Assembly (NCBI GenBank): GCA_012728775.1
Contig: JAAYEN010000276.1
Coordinates: forward strand, 1 to 10,172
Direction of reading: 5' to 3'
Source: Tissierellia bacterium
GTDB lineage: Bacteria > Bacillota_A > Clostridia > Tissierellales > Peptoniphilaceae
DNA length: 10,172 bases
Below are positions 6,577 through 10,172 of this stretch, in pieces (the stretch's first letter is position 1; each line of letters opens with the position of its first letter). Below the pieces are notes generated by a model. That model was not told the origin of the DNA, made no database searches, and worked only from the letters and a program-made list of their open reading frames with translations. The translations under genes were made by a program, and so were the position numbers.

Positions 6577-7339
6577 TATCTAGTTCCTCGTCATTAATCG
6601 GCACTACAATTTTTCTTAGAATATCTGATTCTTGTGAATTGTTTTTGCTTAAGATATTAATTATTTCTTCTTCAAAATTAGAATCTTTTAATTTTTCTTC
6701 AGGTAATGGATATAATTTTCCATCACTCAGAATAATAAGTTCATCACATAAATCAGTAGCTAACTGTAATATATGAGTAGAAAATAGTATTATATGGTCT
6801 TTTTCCATGTTTTTAAGAAGTTTCTTTATTTGAATTTGTACCACTACATCTAAACTAGTCAAAGGTTCATCCATTAAAATAATTTTAGGTTTTAGACAAA
6901 TGAACATAAGCATTTGCAATTTATTTCTAGTTCCTAAAGAATAAGTTTGGATTAAATAATCCCTCTCTTTCAAATCAAAGTCTATCCAATCAAATAACTC
7001 ATCTAAAGTTCTTTCTTCTGCAATCCTATCGGAATTGACATCAATAAAAAATTGAAGGAATTCTCTGCCTGTTAAAAAATTTGGCAATAAAGGATTAGCT
7101 ACCATGTAAAATAGGTCATCTTGTAAAATCTCTCTGGGGCTTCCATCTATTTCTAGTAAAATCTCTCCTGAGTCTTCTTTTTTCTTATTCGAAATTAAGT
7201 CGAAAAGGGTAGTTTTACCTGACCCGTTTCGACCTAGTAAAGCGTAGATTCTGCCTTGTTCAAAATTTTGAGTAGCTCCTTTGAGTACGTGATTGTCTCC
7301 AAAGGATTTATGTATATTATCAATAATTAGTTTCACCAT
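6563..7339 (-). CDS. ABC transporter ATP-binding protein
   Basis: A 258-residue cytoplasmic ATPase that would power the adjacent membrane protein. Walker A is GRNGSGKTT (36-44), the signature is the divergent YSLGT (133-137), Walker B is IILMDEP (153-159) with Glu158 as the catalytic base, the D-loop is SLD (162-164), and the switch histidine is His189 in FSTHI. The Q-loop region reads FYMVANPLLP (77-86), and the usual glutamine position appears to be Ala81. The short chain with a C-terminal acidic tail (about 215-258) fits ABC-2-type export or multidrug ATPases. An ATG (7339) and a GTG (7336) adjoin; the SD GAGGTG (7346-7341 on the minus strand) is 3 bases from the ATG after its GAGG core and 6 from the GTG, so either could be used. 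A good promoter lies just upstream, giving a two-gene operon. Confidence 0.92.
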   Translation of the reverse strand: MVKLIIDNIHKSFGDNHVLKGATQNFEQGRIYALLGRNGSGKTTLFDLISNKKKEDSGEILLEIDGSPREILQDDLFYMVANPLLPNFLTGREFLQFFIDVNSDRIAEERTLDELFDWIDFDLKERDYLIQTYSLGTRNKLQMLMFICLKPKIILMDEPLTSLDVVVQIQIKKLLKNMEKDHIILFSTHILQLATDLCDELIILSDGKLYPLPEEKLKDSNFEEEIINILSKNNSQESDILRKIVVPINDEELDNENI

Positions 7340-7354
7340 TCACCTCTTCATATG

Positions 7355-7383
7355 ATTGTATAAAATAAATTTAAGATTTTCAA
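7355..7383 (-). promoter_or_regulatory. Sigma-A-type promoter of the ABC transporter operon
   Basis: On the minus strand, TTGAAA (7383-7378) is followed after exactly 17 bases by TACAAT (7360-7355), each one or two bases from consensus. The predicted start near 7348 falls at the first base of the SD sequence, so the leader would be only about 9-12 bases. Confidence 0.6.
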
Positions 7384-7418
7384 TAAAAGATATGTAAAAT
7401 AATAATCAAAGAATAAAC

Positions 7419-7447
7419 AGAGTCTGGAAATCAAAATACCAGACTCT
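7419..7447 (-). terminator. Terminator after the GNAT acetyltransferase gene
   Basis: AGAGTCTGG (7447-7439 on the minus strand) and CCAGACTCT (7427-7419) form a perfect 9-bp stem around an 11-base loop, beginning 10 bases after the stop codon. The sequence after it is only partly T-rich (GTTTATTCTTT), so efficiency may be moderate. It separates the acetyltransferase gene from the ABC operon. Confidence 0.65.
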
Positions 7448-7457
7448 AATTAACAAA

Positions 7458-7901
7458 TTATAATATTTTTTCCATATATATGTGAGGAGTTTTATAGTAA
7501 TCAAAGGGCTCTTCACTTGTAGTGTAATATCCTAAATGTTCATAGAACTTCTCTACAGAAACCCTTCCCATAAGTATAACTTTCTGATATCCTTTTTTTC
7601 TAGCAACATCTTCTATAAAGTCCATTAAATATCTACCTAAACCAGTACCCTTATATTTTTCGGTAACTATTACAGCTTTAACTTGGCAGGTTTTATCATT
7701 TACATGTGCTAAAAAAACTGTAGACATCATTTCATCATCTATAAAACCACCATACATATCAACATTTTTATCTCCAGTTAAATCTTCATCGCGAATATTT
7801 AAGCCTTGGGGTTTTCTAAAAGCATCATTTCTAATGTCGATAGTTTTTTCATAATCATCCGTACCGTATTCAATTTTTTTCATTATTATTTTATTCATCA
7901 T
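7458..7901 (-). CDS. GNAT-family N-acetyltransferase
   Basis: A 147-residue single-domain acyltransferase of the GNAT fold, expected to transfer an acetyl group from acetyl-CoA to an amine. The acetyl-CoA-binding motif A is VKAVIVTEKYKGTGLGRYL (74-92), with the pyrophosphate loop KYKGTG (82-87; Lys in place of the usual Gln/Arg at its first position). Motif B is FYEHLGY (119-125), the classic C-terminal FYxxLGF/Y block. The N-terminal IEYGTDDYEKTIDIRND...RKPQGL (10-34) and the C-terminal PHIYMEK resemble the ElaA-like subgroup annotated simply as GNAT proteins; the substrate is unknown. GAGGTG (7911-7906 on the minus strand) lies 6 bases before ATG 7901, with a second in-frame ATG directly after it. 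It appears to be a single-gene unit between the synthase terminator and its own terminator. Confidence 0.9.
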   Translation of the reverse strand: MMNKIIMKKIEYGTDDYEKTIDIRNDAFRKPQGLNIRDEDLTGDKNVDMYGGFIDDEMMSTVFLAHVNDKTCQVKAVIVTEKYKGTGLGRYLMDFIEDVARKKGYQKVILMGRVSVEKFYEHLGYYTTSEEPFDYYKTPHIYMEKIL

Positions 7902-7919
7902 AGAGCACCTCGCAAATTC

Positions 7920-7925
7920 ATTATA
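7920..7925 (-). promoter_or_regulatory. Candidate -10 element for the GNAT gene
   Basis: The minus strand has a perfect TATAAT (7925-7920) just upstream of the SD of the acetyltransferase gene, but no recognisable -35 at 16-18 bases. It lies in the T-rich tail of the preceding terminator, so transcription could also come from read-through. Confidence 0.3.
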
Positions 7926-7932
7926 AAATAAA

Positions 7933-7971
7933 TATACCCCTAAACCTTTTATAATAAAGGCAAAGGGATAT
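7933..7971 (-). terminator. Imperfect terminator after the LtaS-like gene
   Basis: On the minus strand ATATCCCT (7971-7964) pairs with AGGGGTAT (7941-7934) with one G-U pair. After a small internal loop, CCTTT (7960-7956) pairs with AAAGG (7949-7945) around a 6-base loop. A T-rich tract follows (ATTTATTTTAT). It begins 2 bases after the stop codon at 7974-7976. Confidence 0.6.
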
Positions 7972-7973
7972 AA

Positions 7974-10172
7974 TTAGTTGAAAATTTGTATTGAATTATT
8001 TAGTTCAATATATAAATGGGTTTTGCAGCACGAGATTTCATTTCTAAAATTATCCGTAATTTTTTCAGGCTCCATTATCAAAGCAAATATATTATGGGCC
8101 TTCAAAAAATCTATCAATTCCTTTTCTGAGTAATCGCTATTAGCAGTATTTAAAAGAATATTTTCATATCCATAAGATTTTACGAAATAATATTTTTCAA
8201 AAGAATCAATTTCTATAATATAGTTACTTTTACTAGCAGGTAATTCATAACGTAATTGATTCAGAAGTTCTTCAGACATATCATTAATTCTTAATAATAG
8301 CCTTGCATCTGGATTTTCTTCAGACCATAACTTTAATTCTTCAATAAGTGTGCCTTCATTATCCAGTAGCACTAATTGATCATATATGTCATAAGAAATA
8401 CCTAAAGACATAAATTTTTTGCCGCTACTATAAGCCTTATCAAGTTCTTCGATATTATTATTTTTCATTTTCTGAATGTAAAAATCATCCACATGGACCT
8501 TATTAGTTTTATTTTCCTCTAAGTCCTTACCATCATTTAATAACTTATTGATAATGTCATTTCGTAAAATGTATTCACCTAAGTTTAGCTCCCATATGAC
8601 TTCGTCGTAAGTATCTCTAAATTCATCTAGTTCCAAATCTCTACCAGTCTTTCGATTTTTAGCAATGCTGTCTTCAAAGAGTTCCGTATTAGAAATTACG
8701 AAGATTTCATCTTCTTCAATAAAGGAGCCTTTTCTCATAATCGTTTGAGGTTTTACATTATTGTATCCTTTGAAATTTTCTAAATCTACTCCGAATACTA
8801 TTCCCTTAGTATTTTCATAACCCATTATATTTAAAATGGTAGGGAAGAAGTCCAGTTGAGATCCGATTTTAGAATTAGTGTAACCTACATCTGAATTAGG
8901 AATGTGAATTATCAACGGAACGTTCATAATATCGTCAAAATAATATTTTTTTCCTAAATATTCAGTCATCAAATCCGTATCTTTTTTATTATGATTTGGT
9001 ATTGCAAAATGATCCCCGTAAAGAGCTATTACAGAGTCATCGTAAATACCTTCAGTCTTTAAGTCCTTAATAAAATTCCCAATTGCTTTGTCTGCATAGT
9101 GTATGCTTTGGAAATAATCTCCCAGAATTGTATTTTGATGTTCTGGCAAAATTTCCAATTCTTTGTATTCATCAGGCATGGTAAAAGGATTGTGACTAGA
9201 TAATGTAACCATAAAAGCATAGAAAGGTTTTTCTTTTTTGTCTAATTCTTTGAGATATTCCATAGACTGTTTAAAAAAGTCCCCATCTGTAAGACCTAAC
9301 TCTATAACATCACCGATCTCAAAATTATCTTGAGAAATAAATTTTTCAAACCCAAGATTTTTATAAGCTTTATCTCGATTCCAAAAATCTTTTTCATATC
9401 CATGAAATGCCCAAGCAGAATATCCGTTATCTCTTAGCACCCATGGCAAACCGTAAAAAGTATTCCCTTCATATTGAGTGTAAGTTGGAGATTCCATAGA
9501 AGGATGGAGGCTATTATTAGAAACAAATTCCGCATCAGAAGTATTGCCTCTACCTAGTAATTGGAAATAATTATCATAATATATAGAAGAACTGTCTTTA
9601 ATAAGCTCATTAATATTAGGCGTAATTATTTGATTATTGTAAGTCATACCTACTACAAATTTTTGTAGCGCTTCTACTTGGATAACTATTAAATTTTTTC
9701 CTTTACCAATACCTGTAAGAGGACCGTCTAACGACTCTGCTCTTGCTTTTAACATATTTATATCATCTTCATCAAATAAATCTTCTCCAGATTGATATGC
9801 GGATGCTTCTTCATCTTGAAAAAATTCTGTAATATCATTTATATGATATGAAAAAAACTCCTGATATTTTAATGTATTAATCAAGTTGTTGGATTTTAGA
9901 ATCAAACCTGTACTTAGTAGGATTGCAAACATAATTGCAGAAAAATAGAGTTTATGCTTATTGGATATTAAATCTATTTTTTCATCTAACAAAAATTCTA
10001 GTTTTAATTTTTTTAATATTTCAGGATTAATAAACTTTTTAAATAAATAAAAATAAACCAAGGGCAAGTCCAATATAAATAAAGTTGACCTTAGTGTAAT
10101 TAATGATTTAACACTATTTTGCACATCTGATAGCATTTTCATCATACCAATCATTTCCACGGAAGGAAGGGC
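7974..10172 (-). CDS. ltaS: LtaS-type lipoteichoic acid synthase with C-terminal GDPD-like extension (5' end beyond window)
   Basis: This membrane enzyme of the LtaS/sulfatase fold polymerises glycerol-phosphate units from phosphatidylglycerol into lipoteichoic acid outside the cell. The frame stays open to the right edge. The first in-window start-like codon, GTG at 10160, has no SD and would leave only two of the usual five membrane segments, so the gene is cut by the window. Numbering from that GTG, membrane segments are at about 18-40 and 70-88. A linker with an acidic patch (112-135) follows, then the extracellular catalytic domain (about 153-475). Key residues are visible: Glu163 (VIQVEALQ) as metal ligand, Thr207 in GNTSDAEF as nucleophile, HGYEKDFWNRD (253-263), SSHNPF (321-326), and Asp383-His384 in LYGDHFAIP as metal ligands. 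After the LtaS-typical end (about 540) come about 175 extra residues (555-728) resembling a GDPD barrel with its metal ligands lost. A glycerophosphotransferase of the same family with another polymer product is possible. Confidence 0.92.
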   Translation of the reverse strand, partial: ALPSVEMIGMMKMLSDVQNSVKSLITLRSTLFILDLPLVYFYLFKKFINPEILKKLKLEFLLDEKIDLISNKHKLYFSAIMFAILLSTGLILKSNNLINTLKYQEFFSYHINDITEFFQDEEASAYQSGEDLFDEDDINMLKARAESLDGPLTGIGKGKNLIVIQVEALQKFVVGMTYNNQIITPNINELIKDSSSIYYDNYFQLLGRGNTSDAEFVSNNSLHPSMESPTYTQYEGNTFYGLPWVLRDNGYSAWAFHGYEKDFWNRDKAYKNLGFEKFISQDNFEIGDVIELGLTDGDFFKQSMEYLKELDKKEKPFYAFMVTLSSHNPFTMPDEYKELEILPEHQNTILGDYFQSIHYADKAIGNFIKDLKTEGIYDDSVIALYGDHFAIPNHNKKDTDLMTEYLGKKYYFDDIMNVPLIIHIPNSDVGYTNSKIGSQLDFFPTILNIMGYENTKGIVFGVDLENFKGYNNVKPQTIMRKGSFIEEDEIFVISNTELFEDSIAKNRKTGRDLELDEFRDTYDEVIWELNLGEYILRNDIINKLLNDGKDLEENKTNKVHVDDFYIQKMKNNNIEELDKAYSSGKKFMSLGISYDIYDQLVLLDNEGTLIEELKLWSEENPDARLLLRINDMSEELLNQLRYELPASKSNYIIEIDSFEKYYFVKSYGYENILLNTANSDYSEKELIDFLKAHNIFALIMEPEKITDNFRNEISCCKTHLYIELNNSIQIFN

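Noticed and set aside
8498..10172. Complete LtaS gene starting at GTG 10160
   Set aside because: There is no SD before that GTG, the frame is open to the window edge, and most N-terminal membrane segments of the family would be missing; the gene is simply cut by the window.
1..10172. CRISPR array, insertion sequence or prophage
   Set aside because: No regularly spaced direct repeats, transposase or integrase motifs, or terminal inverted repeats flanking a gene were found; the inverted repeats present are terminator- or leader-like.

Overview
The window reads as chromosomal DNA of a low-GC Gram-positive anaerobe. It is strongly AT-rich, has purine-rich Shine-Dalgarno (SD) sites of AGGAGG/GGGAGG type, uses intrinsic terminators, and carries an LtaS-type lipoteichoic acid synthase. 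The gene mix (DcuC/YfcC-type carrier, PatB/MalY C-S lyase, glutaminase, no visible biosynthetic operons) suits an amino-acid-fermenting Clostridia/Tissierellia lineage such as Peptoniphilaceae. That placement is inference. No phage, insertion sequence, CRISPR, tRNA or rRNA signal is visible.

Plus-strand left half. The window opens in the last 59 codons of a 4-alpha-glucanotransferase (malQ). A dense set of inverted repeats follows (203-388), including two mutually exclusive stem-loops after malQ and two further hairpins in the probable leader of the next gene. Next come a PLP-dependent PatB/MalY-type cystathionine beta-lyase (450-1658) with its own terminator, and a YfcC/DcuC-family membrane carrier (1819-3219). 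For both genes the longest ORF overstates the start, because a good SD sits inside the apparent coding extension.

Middle. The carrier converges on a serine-type glutaminase (glsA, minus strand, 3269-4189), with a strong bidirectional terminator between them. Divergent from glsA is an uncharacterised soluble 189-residue protein (4346-4915) with WRGY and HMGY motifs. It converges on an ABC transporter operon through a long perfect hairpin that overlaps the stop codon of the ABC permease gene.

Right half, all minus strand. In transcription order: an LtaS-type polyglycerol-phosphate synthase (7974 to the right window edge, N-terminus missing), a GNAT acetyltransferase (7458-7901), and a two-gene ABC module made of an ATPase (6563-7339) and a 541-residue permease (4951-6576) overlapping by 14 bp. 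Terminators separate these into three transcription units, and a good sigma-A-type promoter lies just before the ABC module.

Functionally, the lyase, carrier and glutaminase suggest amino-acid uptake and catabolism releasing ammonia, pyruvate and sulfide; the right side concerns the cell envelope and export. The most unusual item is the C-terminal extension of the LtaS-like protein. It looks like a glycerophosphodiester phosphodiesterase (GDPD) fold whose metal ligands are lost, fused to the enzyme that makes a glycerophosphate polymer.
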